Notes: generated from the letters alone by a model not told the origin. DNA of 64,000 bases from Prochlorococcus sp. HOT208_60m_813G15 (GCA_002026165.1 MWOS01000193.1:1-64000); one strand, 5' to 3'; shown: positions 28,235-38,502, counted from the stretch's first letter. Translations and numbers: made by a program.

Positions 28235-28319
28235 TTAAGATGATTGCATGCTCAAACATAAAAAATTTCTTTGAGGAGATTTTTAATTTAATTTTAATGT
28301 GTCAAATTAATCATCTTAA
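28235..28319. repeat. Perfect 11-bp inverted repeat upstream of crtR
   Basis: TTAAGATGATT (28235-28245) is repeated in inverse as AATCATCTTAA (28309-28319), with 63 nt between. It lies between the crtR N-terminus and tRNA-Leu. It could fold as the base of a small RNA or leader structure, or be a paired protein-binding site. In such AT-rich DNA an 11-bp match is suggestive but not decisive. Confidence 0.4.
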
Positions 28320-28367
28320 GAAAAAAAATTTTTAAAATAAACCTCTTTCAATTATTATTTTATTTGA

Positions 28368-28449
28368 GCGGTCGTGGCGGAATTGGTAGACGCGCGAGTT
28401 TTAGGTACTCGTATCTTCGGGTGTGGGAGTTCAAGTCTCCCCGACCGCA
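28368..28449 (+). tRNA. trnL-UAG: tRNA-Leu (UAG)
   Basis: The 7-bp acceptor stem is GCGGTCG with CGACCGC and discriminator A. The anticodon loop TTTAGGT between CGAGT and ACTCG gives anticodon UAG. A long variable arm (TATCTTCGGGTGT) marks a class II tRNA, and the T-arm contains GTTCAAG. CCA is not encoded. It reads codons of the CUN box. Confidence 0.97.
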
Positions 28450-28520
28450 CTTAAGGAAATTCTGATAGATAGTTTGTTTATTGATATCAACTCTTATAAT
28501 TTAGTAAAGTAGTTAATTTA

Positions 28521-28970
28521 ATGAATAGTTCGATATTTTATTTGGGAACTTTTTATATTTTAATTGGAACCATTTTTTTATCTGTACCGATACTTTATCT
28601 TGAGCTCGGCAGACCAAACGATTTAATAAAAGCTTTTTTAAATTTATTAATAGGTTTGATATTAATAATTAAATATAAAACAATAGATGAATCTTTTTTT
28701 GTAAGTTTCCTCGTCTTAACAATACTAGTTATTTTTTATCTGGTAGAGCTTTTTTTATCTAGATGGTACCAATTGACAGATAACGAAAAAAAAAGATTAA
28801 CCACCTTTTTGGAATTTAAAAATAACTTTTCGAAAATATTAAAAGCTATTAACATGGTATTTAGTAATTTTACGAAATTTTCAAATTTTTTTAAATTTGG
28901 TAGCAATAATAAAAATATAACTCAAAAAAAGTGGGTAAGAACTGATAAAAATGATAATATAAAAGTCTGA
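28521..28970 (+). CDS. Membrane protein, possibly Ycf66-like
   Basis: The 149-residue product has three hydrophobic segments in the first 90 residues (about 5-27, 38-52 and 61-79), then a basic region ending in KKWVRTDKND. The pattern of RP-containing loop followed by two membrane helices is reminiscent of the Ycf66 family of cyanobacteria and plastids, but the match is weak. It lies between tRNA-Leu and ileS with its own leader. Confidence 0.6.
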   Translation: MNSSIFYLGTFYILIGTIFLSVPILYLELGRPNDLIKAFLNLLIGLILIIKYKTIDESFFVSFLVLTILVIFYLVELFLSRWYQLTDNEKKRLTTFLEFKNNFSKILKAINMVFSNFTKFSNFFKFGSNNKNITQKKWVRTDKNDNIKV

Positions 28971-29091
28971 AATCAAATAAACAGGTCATTTGAAACATCC
29001 CAAAAAAACTTCAGTTCAATTAAGAAACAATATAATGTATTAGATTTATTTAAATAATTCTTTTGATCACAAATATTTCTTGTATCGTCGT

Positions 29092-31998
29092 ATGAAATCT
29101 CAAAGTAGCAAAGAACAAAAATTAGAATTTTCTTATAAAGAAACTTTAAATTTGCTTAAAACTGACTTCTCAATGCGTGCTAACTCAGTTGTAAGAGAAC
29201 CTGAGATTCAGAATTTTTGGGCTAAAAATAATATTGATTTCCAATTAGGTTCAAGTAACTCAGGCGAAATATTTACATTACATGATGGCCCACCATATGC
29301 AAATGGAGCGCTTCATATGGGTCATGCCCTGAATAAAGTTTTAAAAGACATAATAAATAAATATAAAACCTTAAGAGGATTTAAGGTCCACTACGTACCT
29401 GGCTGGGACTGCCATGGATTACCTATTGAATTAAAAGTTCTTCAGAATTTAAAATCTGATGAAAGAAAGAATCTAGATACTCTAAATCTAAGAAAAAAAG
29501 CAACCGATTATGCCCACAACCAAATTAATAATCAAATGGAGGGTTTTAAAAGGTGGGGTATATGGGGCGATTGGGATAATCCTTACTTAACTCTTAAGAA
29601 AAGTTATGAATCTGCTCAGATTGGAGTATTTGGTAAAATGTTTTTGAATGGCTATATATATCGAGGCCTTAAACCTGTTCATTGGAGTCCAAGCTCAAGG
29701 ACTGCACTCGCAGAAGCAGAATTAGAATATCCTGATGAACACTATTCAAAAAGTATTTATGTTTCTTTAAAAATCACTAAAATACCTGAAGAAATTCTAT
29801 TTATTTTTATACAAGAAAATCCTAATATCAAAAAAGATTTTTTTCAAAATAATTCTTTCATAACTATTTGGACCACTACTCCTTGGACTATACCTGGCAA
29901 TGAAGCAGTTGCAGTAAATCCAAAAATTAATTATGTTTTTGCTATCGATGAAGAAAAAGGGATTTACCTTTTTGCAAAAGATTTATCTTCTGAAATAAGT
30001 ACGAAATTTAATAAAGATTTCAAGGTGCTTTTGGAGGTTAAAGGCTCTAAACTGGAAAATATTGAATATCAACATCCCTCTAAAAATAAACATTGCAGAA
30101 TTGTAATTGGAGGTGACTATATAACTACCGAATCAGGTACTGGGCTTGTTCATACTGCTCCTGGTCATGGGATAGATGATTTTAATGTTGGTCAAAAATA
30201 TGATTTACCAATAACATGTGTTGTTGATGAAAAGGGTAACTTAAATGAATATTCTGGCCAGTTCAAAGGATCAAATGTTCTTAAAGATGCAAATGTTTTA
30301 ATTATTGAATATTTAAAGGCGAATAATTTGCTTCTATTACAAGAAAATTATAAGCATAGATATCCGTATGATTGGAGAACCAAAAAACCAACTATTTTTA
30401 GGGCAACAGAACAATGGTTCGCATCTGTAAATGGCTTTAGATCATCTGCTTTAAAAGCAATCGAAGAAGTTGAATGGATGCCAGCAACTGGAAAGAAAAG
30501 AATTTATTCTATGGTTGTTGGTAGAGGAGATTGGTGTATTTCTAGACAAAGGTCATGGGGAGTCCCAATTCCAGTTTTTTATAAAAAAAATGGTAATGAA
30601 ATTCTTCTTAACAGCGAGATAATTAATCATATTCAATTACTTTTTAGTGAACATGGAGCAGATATTTGGTGGGATTGGGATGTTAAGGACCTACTGCCAG
30701 AAAATTTTGCAAAAGAATCAGATTTATGGAAAAAAGGGACAGATACAATGGATGTTTGGTTCGATTCAGGATCTAGTTGGGCCGCAGTATGTGAACTAAG
30801 AAGCGAATTAAAGTATCCAGCCGATCTTTATTTAGAGGGATCAGATCAACATCGAGGATGGTTCCAGTCATCTTTGCTAACATCTGTTGCAGTAAATAAT
30901 AAGCCTCCATATAAGAAGGTTTTAACTCACGGTTTTGCACTTGATGAAAACGGAAGAAAAATGAGCAAATCTTTAGGCAATGTTGTTGATCCAAATATAA
31001 TTATTAATGGGGGTAATAATAAAAAAACTGAACCTGCTTATGGCGCTGATGTTTTAAGGTTATGGGTAAGCTCTGTTGATTATTCAGTAGATGTTCCAAT
31101 TGGTTCAAATATACTTAAGCAACTTTCAGACGTTTACAGAAAAGTTCGCAATACTGCAAGATATCTTTTAGGTAATATTCATGATTATGATCCTGAAATT
31201 GATAGTTTTGAAATTAATAAATTGCCTCTTTTAGATCAATGGATGTTAGGAAGATTAGTTGAGGTTACAGAGCAAATATCTAATGCTTATGAAAATTATG
31301 AATTTTCAAAATTTTTCCAAATCCTACAAAGTTTTTGCGTCGTAGACCTATCAAATTTTTATTTAGATATTGCAAAGGATAGGTTATATGTAAGTTCTAA
31401 ATCACAATTTAGGAGAAGATCATGTCAGTTTGTCATGTCAAAAGTTGTTGAAAATTTAGCCGTACTTATTTCTCCAGTACTTTGTCATATGGCTGAAGAT
31501 ATTTGGCAAAATATCCCATATTCAACTAAAGAAAAGTCAGTATTTAAGAGAGGATGGCCAAAATTTTCGAAGTCATGGAAAAATCAAATTCTTAATGAGC
31601 ATATTGTAAATTTAAGAAATTTGAGGGTTGAAATTAACAAGGCTATAGAAGTATGTAGGAACAAACAAATAATTGGAGCAGCTTTAGAAACTGAAGTTAA
31701 TTATTTACCTAAAAATAAAGTTGTAAAAGATTCACTGACTTGGCTAAAAAAATTTGGTAATAAGGATGTAGATTTATTTAGGGATTGGCTTATAGTGTCA
31801 AAGTTCCAAGTTACAACTGATTTGGTGAAGAATTCTCTGATTATCGATAACAACCTACTTGGGAAAATTCAAATAATAAAAGCGGATGGTCAAAAATGTG
31901 ATAGATGTTGGCATTATCAAAAAGAAACTTTTAATGGAATCCAAAATACAAAATTATGCAAAAGATGTTCAAATATCATTAATCTTGAATTTACTTAA
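29092..31998 (+). CDS. ileS: Isoleucyl-tRNA synthetase
   Basis: This class I synthetase has 968 residues counted from the ATG at 29092; a TTG 12 nt upstream is possible but less likely. It shows the HIGH-type motif [26 protein letters not shown], the editing-domain segments [15 protein letters not shown] and [20 protein letters not shown], and a C-terminal zinc ribbon (CDRCWHYQ and CKRC). The tail overlaps the convergent hypothetical gene by 4 nt. Confidence 0.97.
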   Translation: MKSQSSKEQKLEFSYKETLNLLKTDFSMRANSVVREPEIQNFWAKNNIDFQLGSSNSGEIFTLHDGPPYANGALHMGHALNKVLKDIINKYKTLRGFKVHYVPGWDCHGLPIELKVLQNLKSDERKNLDTLNLRKKATDYAHNQINNQMEGFKRWGIWGDWDNPYLTLKKSYESAQIGVFGKMFLNGYIYRGLKPVHWSPSSRTALAEAELEYPDEHYSKSIYVSLKITKIPEEILFIFIQENPNIKKDFFQNNSFITIWTTTPWTIPGNEAVAVNPKINYVFAIDEEKGIYLFAKDLSSEISTKFNKDFKVLLEVKGSKLENIEYQHPSKNKHCRIVIGGDYITTESGTGLVHTAPGHGIDDFNVGQKYDLPITCVVDEKGNLNEYSGQFKGSNVLKDANVLIIEYLKANNLLLLQENYKHRYPYDWRTKKPTIFRATEQWFASVNGFRSSALKAIEEVEWMPATGKKRIYSMVVGRGDWCISRQRSWGVPIPVFYKKNGNEILLNSEIINHIQLLFSEHGADIWWDWDVKDLLPENFAKESDLWKKGTDTMDVWFDSGSSWAAVCELRSELKYPADLYLEGSDQHRGWFQSSLLTSVAVNNKPPYKKVLTHGFALDENGRKMSKSLGNVVDPNIIINGGNNKKTEPAYGADVLRLWVSSVDYSVDVPIGSNILKQLSDVYRKVRNTARYLLGNIHDYDPEIDSFEINKLPLLDQWMLGRLVEVTEQISNAYENYEFSKFFQILQSFCVVDLSNFYLDIAKDRLYVSSKSQFRRRSCQFVMSKVVENLAVLISPVLCHMAEDIWQNIPYSTKEKSVFKRGWPKFSKSWKNQILNEHIVNLRNLRVEINKAIEVCRNKQIIGAALETEVNYLPKNKVVKDSLTWLKKFGNKDVDLFRDWLIVSKFQVTTDLVKNSLIIDNNLLGKIQIIKADGQKCDRCWHYQKETFNGIQNTKLCKRCSNIINLEFT

Positions 31999-32330
31999 AT
32001 CCAGTTTTTTTGATTCAAAAAGAAAACTGAGTTTTGGTTTTCTCTTATAAAATTATCTTCGGTTTCTGTTAAGGGTGCTTGATAAAGTTTAAAGTTTGTA
32101 AGTATATATTTAAATGCTATAACTTTCTTTTCTAAATCTATTTCAATTGGATGAGTTGTTGAACTACTGAAACCTTTGAAAATAAGTATTTCTAAATGTT
32201 CTTGGTAATTTTCTTTTATAATGAAACCTTCGAGTTTAAGTATCCTATTAGGTATCTCAGAACTTATTTTTTCAAGGTTTTTTATTAAATCAATTTCTGC
32301 CATTTTCGGAGAAGCAAGAGTTTCTTCCAT
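31995..32330 (-). CDS. Conserved-looking hypothetical protein
   Basis: I do not recognise the 111-residue product with confidence. It has a mixed alpha/beta character ([46 protein letters not shown]) and no membrane segment. Two starts are possible: ATG at 32330 (used here, 41-nt overlap with the upstream gene) or ATG at 32303 (14-nt overlap). Either way it is coupled to the membrane protein upstream. A role linked to chloroplast-type NDH assembly factors crossed my mind but I cannot support it. Confidence 0.65.
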   Translation of the reverse strand: MEETLASPKMAEIDLIKNLEKISSEIPNRILKLEGFIIKENYQEHLEILIFKGFSSSTTHPIEIDLEKKVIAFKYILTNFKLYQAPLTETEDNFIRENQNSVFFLNQKNWI

Positions 32331-32913
32331 TTTTAGGTAATTTGATTATTGACCATTGAATAAGGCCTAAAATATAGATTAATAATGCAAATAATCCTAA
32401 AAATTTTGCTATGGGCTGAGTAAAGTTAGCTCCGAATAAAAAATTAAATAAGTTTTTTATAAAAATATACAAATTAGAAGAAGGCTGAAGCCATATTACG
32501 CACGCATCAGAATTAATAAAAGAAAAGCAGTTAAAATTTTGTAAACTCTGAATTAAGAAATTCAGAGATATAAAAGTTACCGTCCATCTCCATATTTTTG
32601 TGGTTGTAGTAAGTAGGTAAGAAAAATCATATTCTCTTAATTCATCATTAATATCGTTCCAAAACCAAACTGAAACTGTCATTAATAGCGTTGAGATATT
32701 TGTTATCACAAGAGCATGATTATAATTTCCTATTAAAAGTAGAAGGCTTATAAAAAATAAAAGGGATATTTTCCAATAAATTGAAAGAAGTTTATTTACC
32801 GCTTTATTTCTTTTTTTAATTGACCAAAAGGATAAAGTAACAGGTAAACCAATAAGGAAAATTACTGCAAGTTGAAACGATAGCCAAATAGAAAGTTGAT
32901 TAAAAACGTTCAA
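32290..32913 (-). CDS. Membrane protein, probably DUF3177 family
   Basis: The 207-residue product has five or six hydrophobic segments. The arrangement SFWSIKKRNKAVNKLLSIYWKISLLFFIS followed by a short loop and further helices fits the cyanobacterial DUF3177 membrane family. No catalytic residues are evident. It overlaps the downstream hypothetical gene and is divergent from trmB. Confidence 0.68.
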   Translation of the reverse strand: MNVFNQLSIWLSFQLAVIFLIGLPVTLSFWSIKKRNKAVNKLLSIYWKISLLFFISLLLLIGNYNHALVITNISTLLMTVSVWFWNDINDELREYDFSYLLTTTTKIWRWTVTFISLNFLIQSLQNFNCFSFINSDACVIWLQPSSNLYIFIKNLFNFLFGANFTQPIAKFLGLFALLIYILGLIQWSIIKLPKNGRNSCFSENGRN

Positions 32914-33035
32914 AACTTTTTCTTTTTAAATACATAATAATTAAACATCAAAGTATTACTTTTGAACTTACTATTGTCATAGTTGTGAATATTATGCATC
33001 CTTATATTATTTCCTAGAAATATATTAATAATTCT

Positions 33036-33665
33036 ATGAGACAGCATGTTAATCCGCTTAGTAGTAATTTTAATCAAATTGAGAATATACCCGCTTTGAA
33101 TGAAATGTTTGGTGATTCTAAATTGAATCTTCATTTGGATATAGGTTGTGCTGCTGGAGAGTTTCTTTTTGATTTAGCTTTAGTTAACACCAGTTGGAAT
33201 TATTTGGGAATTGAAATCCGTGAGAAATTAGTCAAAAATGCCAAATTAAAAGTGCTTGAAAGAGAAATTAAAAATTTATATTTTTTATTTGGGAATGCTA
33301 ATAATATTTTGAACGATGTCCAAAGTAAATTTATTATCAAAAATCTAAAAAGTATTTCTTTTAATTTTCCTGATCCATGGTTTAAGAAGAGACATTATAA
33401 AAGGCGTGTAATTCAGCCAGAATTTATTAATACTCTTTCAAATTCATTGCAAAAAGGGGCCCTAATTTTTATAAAGACAGATGTAAAGGATTTATTCGAT
33501 TATATGGATTTCACTATATCAAGTAATTTTTATTTTAAAACTATAAATAAAAGAGATTTTAATTATTCCAAAAGTTTTAATCCTAATAAAGTTAAAACTA
33601 ATCGGGAAAAGTATGTCATTATTAATCAGCTTGATATTTTTGAAGGGATTTATATAAGAACTTGA
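33036..33665 (+). CDS. trmB: tRNA (guanine-46-N7)-methyltransferase
   Basis: TrmB forms m7G46 in tRNA. The 209-residue protein has the SAM-binding motif [15 protein letters not shown], the acidic [11 protein letters not shown], and the substrate region [20 protein letters not shown]. The family Asp is in [11 protein letters not shown] and the C-terminal TNREKYV motif is also present. It converges on glmM with a 7-nt gap. Confidence 0.94.
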   Translation: MRQHVNPLSSNFNQIENIPALNEMFGDSKLNLHLDIGCAAGEFLFDLALVNTSWNYLGIEIREKLVKNAKLKVLEREIKNLYFLFGNANNILNDVQSKFIIKNLKSISFNFPDPWFKKRHYKRRVIQPEFINTLSNSLQKGALIFIKTDVKDLFDYMDFTISSNFYFKTINKRDFNYSKSFNPNKVKTNREKYVIINQLDIFEGIYIRT

Positions 33666-33672
33666 TTCATCG

Positions 33673-35025
33673 TTAATTTATTATTTTATTAATTTCTAAA
33701 AAGAGTTTGTTTTTTATTTCGCTTGATAAAGAATCTACTTTCCTCTGATTTTTAGCCTCAACTAGAACTCTTATTACGGGTTCTGTGCCGCTAGGCCTTA
33801 TATAAACTTTACAATTATGCGAATACATTTCCTGAAAATTTTCTAAAGTTTGAATAATTAAGAGTTTGGTTTTTGGATTTAATTTATTAATATTAAAATC
33901 TAAATTGATGTTGGTTAGATTTTGCGGAAAAGGTTCGAAACTACTTTTAAGCCAATCATTTAAATTTATTTTTTTCTGCTTACAATATTTAGAAATTTGC
34001 AGTGCAGTCAATATCCCATCTCCAGAAAAATTATTTATTTTTGAAAGGATATGACCTGACTGCTCACCTCCTAAAAAAGCTTTTTTTTCCTTAAGTGCTT
34101 CATAAACATATTTATCTCCTACATTAGTTCTATATAGAATTCCTCCAATTTTCCTCCAAGCATTTTCAAAACCTAAGTTTGCCATTTGCGTTGATATGAG
34201 TAAATTATTTGTGAGAAGTTTTTGTTCCATAAGTTCTCTACCCCAAAGAAAAAGAATGTGATCTCCATCTAAAACATTTCCTTTTGAATCCACTCCAATT
34301 ACTCTATCGGCATCCCCATCGAAGCTAAATCCCATATCTGCAGGACTCTCTTTTAATGCTTTTTTTAATGGTTCTAGGTTGGTAGAACCACAATTTAAAT
34401 TAATTTTCGTCCCATTTTTAGAGTTATTGATAACTCTTACATCAGCACCAAGAGACTCAAAAATTTTTTTTGCGCAGCTTGTGGCTGATCCATGGCATGT
34501 ATCTAATATTATTTTCAAGCCGCCTAAATTTTCACCGCCCATTGTTTGGATTAGGCTTTTAATGTAGATATCCATGAGATCTTTATCTGTATTTAAGAGT
34601 CTCACTTTTGGAGAAACTGATATATTTTGATTCGACTCTTCAATTAATTTTTGAATTTTATTTTCAAAAGAATTGGTAATTTTTTGACCATTATGGTCAA
34701 ATATTTTTATGCCATTATATTCTGGTGGATTATGACTTGCAGATATCATAATCCCACTACTTAGGTTTTCTTTTTTAATTAAAAAAGGTATGGCTGGGGT
34801 AGGACAGATTCCAAGATTTATAAATTTTTTTCCACTATCATTTATACCTTCTGTTATGGCCTGAAGTAGAATATCTCCACTAATTCTTGTATCTCTTCCA
34901 ATTAATATTGGATTTTTCTTTTCTAAATTCGAACCTAGAGCAAATCCTACTTTGTAAGCTAGAGAATAAGTTATCTCTTCATTGTATCTTCCTCTTATTC
35001 CATCAGTTCCAAAGATTGATTGCAT
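33673..35025 (-). CDS. glmM: Phosphoglucosamine mutase
   Basis: GlmM converts glucosamine-6-phosphate to the 1-phosphate for peptidoglycan precursors. The 450 residues are full length. Domains in order show FGTDGIRG, the phospho-serine loop [15 protein letters not shown], the metal loop DGDADR, the sugar-binding loop GGEQSGH, and the phosphate-binding [11 protein letters not shown] at the C-terminus. The GlmM-type loop distinguishes it from phosphomannomutases. Confidence 0.95.
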   Translation of the reverse strand: MQSIFGTDGIRGRYNEEITYSLAYKVGFALGSNLEKKNPILIGRDTRISGDILLQAITEGINDSGKKFINLGICPTPAIPFLIKKENLSSGIMISASHNPPEYNGIKIFDHNGQKITNSFENKIQKLIEESNQNISVSPKVRLLNTDKDLMDIYIKSLIQTMGGENLGGLKIILDTCHGSATSCAKKIFESLGADVRVINNSKNGTKINLNCGSTNLEPLKKALKESPADMGFSFDGDADRVIGVDSKGNVLDGDHILFLWGRELMEQKLLTNNLLISTQMANLGFENAWRKIGGILYRTNVGDKYVYEALKEKKAFLGGEQSGHILSKINNFSGDGILTALQISKYCKQKKINLNDWLKSSFEPFPQNLTNINLDFNINKLNPKTKLLIIQTLENFQEMYSHNCKVYIRPSGTEPVIRVLVEAKNQRKVDSLSSEIKNKLFLEINKIIN

Positions 35026-35161
35026 AATTAGATTTCAGGAATTAAAGAAATTTTGGATAATTACTAATTTCTTATTTTATCAGTTGATTAAAAGGTAACG
35101 TAATTTAATTCTCTTTATTTGTTTAACTTAATTAAGATGTTTCTAGTCAGGAAGTATTTAT

Positions 35162-35707
35162 ATGCAATCTGAAAGTAAAGAGCCACTTTTAAACAAAAAC
35201 TCAAAAGCAATTATTGTCTTGCTTATTTCTATATCTATTGTTTCTTTATTTTTGTTAAGAAATCTTTTTTTTCAATCAAATTATCTTCTGAAGAGTTTTG
35301 GGGAATTATCTGTTGATCCTGAAATAGCATTTAAAAACAATAAACCCACATTCCTTGAATTTTATGCTGAGTGGTGTGAAGTTTGCAAAGAAATGGCTCC
35401 AAAAGTTTCTGCTTTGAAAGATGAATACGAAAAAGATATTAATTTTGTTTTTTTAAATGTTGATAATCCAAAGTGGGATAAGTACATCCGTAAATTTGCT
35501 GTAAATGGGATTCCTCAACTTAATCTTTTTAATAGGCAGGGTAAATTAATATCAACTTTTATTGGTAAACAAGAAGAAAAAACAATAAAAGAATCTATTG
35601 ATCAACTGGAAAAAGAAGAAGTATCTGGCGAAGAAATTCTTAATACTGAATTTTCAGTAATCAAAGAAAATAAAAACCATGAGGTTGCACCTCGTAGTCA
35701 TGGATAA
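35162..35707 (+). CDS. txlA: Membrane-anchored thioredoxin-like protein (TxlA/HCF164 type)
   Basis: The 181-residue protein has one N-terminal membrane helix (about residues 16-35) and a thioredoxin fold with the active site EWCEVCKEM and the cis-proline VNGIPQLNLF. This is the layout of TxlA/HCF164, which reduces apocytochromes and other lumenal or periplasmic thiols in cytochrome b6f and c-type assembly. The C-terminal 35 residues are acidic and variable. It converges on thyX with a 3-nt gap. Confidence 0.86.
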   Translation: MQSESKEPLLNKNSKAIIVLLISISIVSLFLLRNLFFQSNYLLKSFGELSVDPEIAFKNNKPTFLEFYAEWCEVCKEMAPKVSALKDEYEKDINFVFLNVDNPKWDKYIRKFAVNGIPQLNLFNRQGKLISTFIGKQEEKTIKESIDQLEKEEVSGEEILNTEFSVIKENKNHEVAPRSHG

Positions 35708-35710
35708 TAT

Positions 35711-36343
35711 TTACCAATCTAACGATTTTGATACAACCGGAAAACTTTGTTTAAATATAGTTTTGCAATTTTGTGCAATAGACTTGTGTTCCTCTTGAGT
35801 ACCGTGAGCGGATCTTAAATGTATGTAATGAATCCATGATCTGCATGATCCAGACATATAGATTCTAGTTGGAGTTGCTAATGGCAAAACAAATCTTGCA
35901 CATTCTTTGGCTATTCCTTCAGCAAGTAAATCTTCATACAATTCTGAAGCAGCTTTAAAATGCGAAGAAATTTTTGAATTGAACCTTTTTTTTAACTCAT
36001 CAGGGAGGTCAGGAATAGAATTTTGCCTGTTTTTAAAATCTTGTCTTCTTAATTCTGGTAATGGAATATTCCCCAATTGTGAACTATCTGCGTATCTCTG
36101 TGAAAATTCCTGGAAAGTAAATGATCTATGTCTTAAAATTTGAGCTGCAATTCCTCTATTAGTTTCGATTTGTAAGGTCATAAATGATTGTTCAAACACG
36201 CTCCAATGTTCATTTTTAATGCAATAACTCAATAATTTTGAATAATCTTCATTTTTTTGATTGTTTGGATTACTTACTCTCGCAATGTAAGCCATTGTTT
36301 TTTCTGCATCAGGAGTTAGCGAAATTAGTTCAACTTTGCTCAT
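35711..36343 (-). CDS. thyX: Flavin-dependent thymidylate synthase
   Basis: ThyX makes dTMP from dUMP using FAD, NADPH and methylenetetrahydrofolate. The 210 residues include the signature RHRSFTFQEFSQR (RHRx7S) and the C-terminal R-rich segment SGSCRSWIHYIHLRS. ThyX is the normal thymidylate synthase of Prochlorococcus. It is one nucleotide downstream of dcd, forming a dCTP-to-dTMP operon. Confidence 0.96.
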   Translation of the reverse strand: MSKVELISLTPDAEKTMAYIARVSNPNNQKNEDYSKLLSYCIKNEHWSVFEQSFMTLQIETNRGIAAQILRHRSFTFQEFSQRYADSSQLGNIPLPELRRQDFKNRQNSIPDLPDELKKRFNSKISSHFKAASELYEDLLAEGIAKECARFVLPLATPTRIYMSGSCRSWIHYIHLRSAHGTQEEHKSIAQNCKTIFKQSFPVVSKSLDW

Positions 36344-36344
36344 T

Positions 36345-36938
36345 TTAGATTTTGGCTAGAGTTACCTTTTCTGGTTGATTTTGATATTTACCTCTTCGAT
36401 CTTCATATGTTGTTGCACAAGGGTCACCCTCAAAAAAGAGAAGTTGACAAATACCCTCATTTGCATAAATTCTGCAATCTGCTCCAGAACTATTACTAAA
36501 CTCTAAAGTTAGGTGACCTTCCCATCCAGCCTCTGCAGGCGTTGTATTAACTATAATTCCAAGTCTTGCGTAAGTACTTTTACCGATACAAATTACAGTT
36601 ATATTTTCGGGCACTTTCATTTTCTCTAAAGCCACCCCCAGACCATAGGAGTGCGCTGGAAGGATAAAAAAGTCTCCATCATCATCATGATGGAGAATAG
36701 TTTTTTCTAAATTATCAGGGTTAAACTTTTTGGGATTCATGACTGTCCCTGGGATATGTCTAAAAATTAGGAATTCTTTTGATGAAAGTCTTAAATCATA
36801 GCCATATGATGAACATCCATAACTCAAAACTGGCTTTTGATGATTATTGGGATCAAGATGCCGTACTAAATTTGATTGGAAGGGATTTATCATTCCTTCA
36901 GAGGCTTTTTGATTTATCCAGAGATCATTTTTAAGCAT
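36345..36938 (-). CDS. dcd: dCTP deaminase
   Basis: Dcd converts dCTP to dUTP, feeding ThyX. The 197-residue trimeric dUTPase-fold protein shows SYGYDLRLS, GKSTYARLGIIVNTTPAEAGW with the catalytic Glu in the following HLTLEFSN, and a C-terminal lid. A dUTPase domain cannot be confirmed by eye, so whether it is bifunctional is open. It lies between thyX (1-nt gap) and the CobO-like gene (4-nt gap). Confidence 0.94.
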   Translation of the reverse strand: MLKNDLWINQKASEGMINPFQSNLVRHLDPNNHQKPVLSYGCSSYGYDLRLSSKEFLIFRHIPGTVMNPKKFNPDNLEKTILHHDDDGDFFILPAHSYGLGVALEKMKVPENITVICIGKSTYARLGIIVNTTPAEAGWEGHLTLEFSNSSGADCRIYANEGICQLLFFEGDPCATTYEDRRGKYQNQPEKVTLAKI

Positions 36939-36942
36939 TGTA

Positions 36943-37524
36943 CTATGAACGTAGTTCGGTAATTTGGTTGGCCATTAATAATAAATCTTTAGGCATATCT
37001 GTACCAGTAAGGATTACATCTCCTGATATAAAACGGTTTTCAAGTGTTGAAATCAAGTCATCCTTATCTATGATTTTCATCTCAATAGCGAGAGAAATTT
37101 CATCAAGTATTATTTGATCATTTTCCCCAGAAAGTAATTCTTTTTTGCAAAAATTCCATAAATCATGAGTAGATTTGTGAATAGATTTTTTTAAGTTTTT
37201 ATTATTTTCAATTTCTTCAGAATGATATTGATCAAAGGAATCTGATGCCCTTAACCAAGTTAAATTTCCACAAAGGCTTACTGCATTATCAATACCTTGT
37301 TTAACTCCTCCTTTCATGAATTGTATTAAAAGTACCTTTCTCCCAAGAGCCGCATTTCTTAGAGAATCACTGATGATAGAGGAGTAGCTCCCTCTATACA
37401 AAGATTGGTAGATTTGGATTTGCCCATTTTGTTTAAATCTTTTTAAGTTAATTTTATTAGCTGAATTTATTTGTACTACTTGAGGATTATTTTTGGAATA
37501 ACTATTGGATGAGCTAATTACCAT
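36943..37524 (-). CDS. CobO/BtuR-like protein lacking the P-loop
   Basis: The C-terminal half matches ATP:cob(I)alamin adenosyltransferases of the CobO type: ALGRKVLLIQFMKGGVKQG, QIILDEISLAIEMKIID, and VILTGTDMPKDLLLMANQITELR. Where CobO has GDGKGKTT, this protein reads SLYRGSYSS, so the Walker A loop is gone. From the ATG at 37524 it has 193 residues; an earlier ATG at 37572 would add an unlikely tail. The gene starts an operon with dcd and thyX, so a role outside cobalamin metabolism is possible. Loss of ATP binding is inferred from motif loss only. Confidence 0.75.
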   Translation of the reverse strand: MVISSSNSYSKNNPQVVQINSANKINLKRFKQNGQIQIYQSLYRGSYSSIISDSLRNAALGRKVLLIQFMKGGVKQGIDNAVSLCGNLTWLRASDSFDQYHSEEIENNKNLKKSIHKSTHDLWNFCKKELLSGENDQIILDEISLAIEMKIIDKDDLISTLENRFISGDVILTGTDMPKDLLLMANQITELRS

Positions 37525-37540
37525 TATTTTAAATTCTTTT

Positions 37541-37581
37541 CTACATGCAGTATAATTTGAATTCATTAACACTGCATGTAG
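37541..37581. repeat. Perfect 11-bp inverted repeat between the CobO-like gene and ntcA
   Basis: CTACATGCAGT (37541-37551) and ACTGCATGTAG (37571-37581) are exact reverse complements with a 19-nt spacer. The repeat lies over and just before the start of the CobO-like operon, in the space shared with ntcA. It could be an operator or the stem of a leader hairpin for the minus-strand operon. Confidence 0.6.
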
Positions 37582-37663
37582 TGTAATTTTACTTAAAAAA
37601 GCTTTGAGAAAGTTAAAATAAGCTATATAAAGTTTATACAGAAAAGAAAAAGAATTTAAAAAT

Positions 37664-37705
37664 GTTACTGTTGATACAAGATATTTCAGGGTGTCTTCTT
37701 AAATT
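37664..37705 (+). promoter_or_regulatory. Candidate NtcA-activated promoter of ntcA
   Basis: GTT-N8-TAC at 37664-37677 is one base from the NtcA consensus GTA-N8-TAC. TAAATT (37700-37705, TAN3T type) follows 22 nt later, the spacing of class II NtcA-activated promoters. NtcA commonly activates its own gene, which fits. Confidence 0.6.
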
Positions 37706-37725
37706 TTTTATTAATAAAGATATTT

Positions 37726-38463
37726 ATGATACCTTCTTCTTCTCGAGGATTAAGTCGCTTTAATTCGCAACAATCCGGTCAAAGTAAAATTAACACTGTC
37801 GGGGAACGTTTCCCAATCAATAGAACTTTAATGGAAGTAATTAAAGGTCTTGATGGTGCAAGCACAGAAATGGTTGAGAGATCTAAAACGATATTTTTTC
37901 CTGGGGATCCTGCTGAGAGGGTTTATCTTATAAGAAGAGGTGCAGTAAGGTTATCAAGAGTTTATGAGTCAGGTGAAGAAATAACTGTTGCTCTTTTAAG
38001 GGAAAATAGTCTATTTGGTGTTTTATCACTTCTGACAGGTCATAGATCTGATCGTTTTTATCATTCTATAGCCTTTACAAGAGTTGAAATGATAACAGCC
38101 CCAGCTAATTCTGTTTTAAGAGCAATAGAGGATGATGCATCAGTAGGACTATTATTATTGCAAGGTCTCTCAAGTAGGATTCTACAAACTGAAACAATGA
38201 TAGAAACTCTTACTCATAGAGATATGTCTTCTCGTTTAGTAAGCTTTTTAATGGTACTTTGTAGAGACTTTGGAGTTGCGAGCGAAAAAGGCATTACTAT
38301 AGATTTAAGACTTTCACATCAAGCTATTGCTGAAGCTATTGGTTCAACAAGGGTAACAATTACGAGATTATTGGGAGATTTAAAAGATTCCGGACTCCTC
38401 ACTATTGAAAGAAAAAAGATAACAGTATTTGACCCAATAGCTCTTGCAAAAAGGTTTAATTGA
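37726..38463 (+). CDS. ntcA: NtcA, global nitrogen regulator
   Basis: NtcA is a CRP-family activator that responds to 2-oxoglutarate and PipX. The 245-residue protein has the cyclic-nucleotide-like effector domain ([28 protein letters not shown]) and the helix-turn-helix [24 protein letters not shown], which is the NtcA-specific recognition sequence. Its N-terminus is about 20 residues longer than the minimal form. Its promoter carries a near-consensus NtcA site. Confidence 0.97.
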   Translation: MIPSSSRGLSRFNSQQSGQSKINTVGERFPINRTLMEVIKGLDGASTEMVERSKTIFFPGDPAERVYLIRRGAVRLSRVYESGEEITVALLRENSLFGVLSLLTGHRSDRFYHSIAFTRVEMITAPANSVLRAIEDDASVGLLLLQGLSSRILQTETMIETLTHRDMSSRLVSFLMVLCRDFGVASEKGITIDLRLSHQAIAEAIGSTRVTITRLLGDLKDSGLLTIERKKITVFDPIALAKRFN

Positions 38464-38502
38464 TTCATCATTAATTATGATGTGAAGAGAGCTTGAAAAA
38501 GT

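Noticed and set aside
32910..33134. 74-codon minus-strand frame
   Set aside because: It overlaps the start of trmB and the spacer, is very Lys/Asn/Ile rich, and has no ribosome binding site.
37571..37595. GTA...TAC pattern as a second NtcA site upstream of ntcA
   Set aside because: The spacing is 9 nt, not 8, and no -10 box lies at the right distance.
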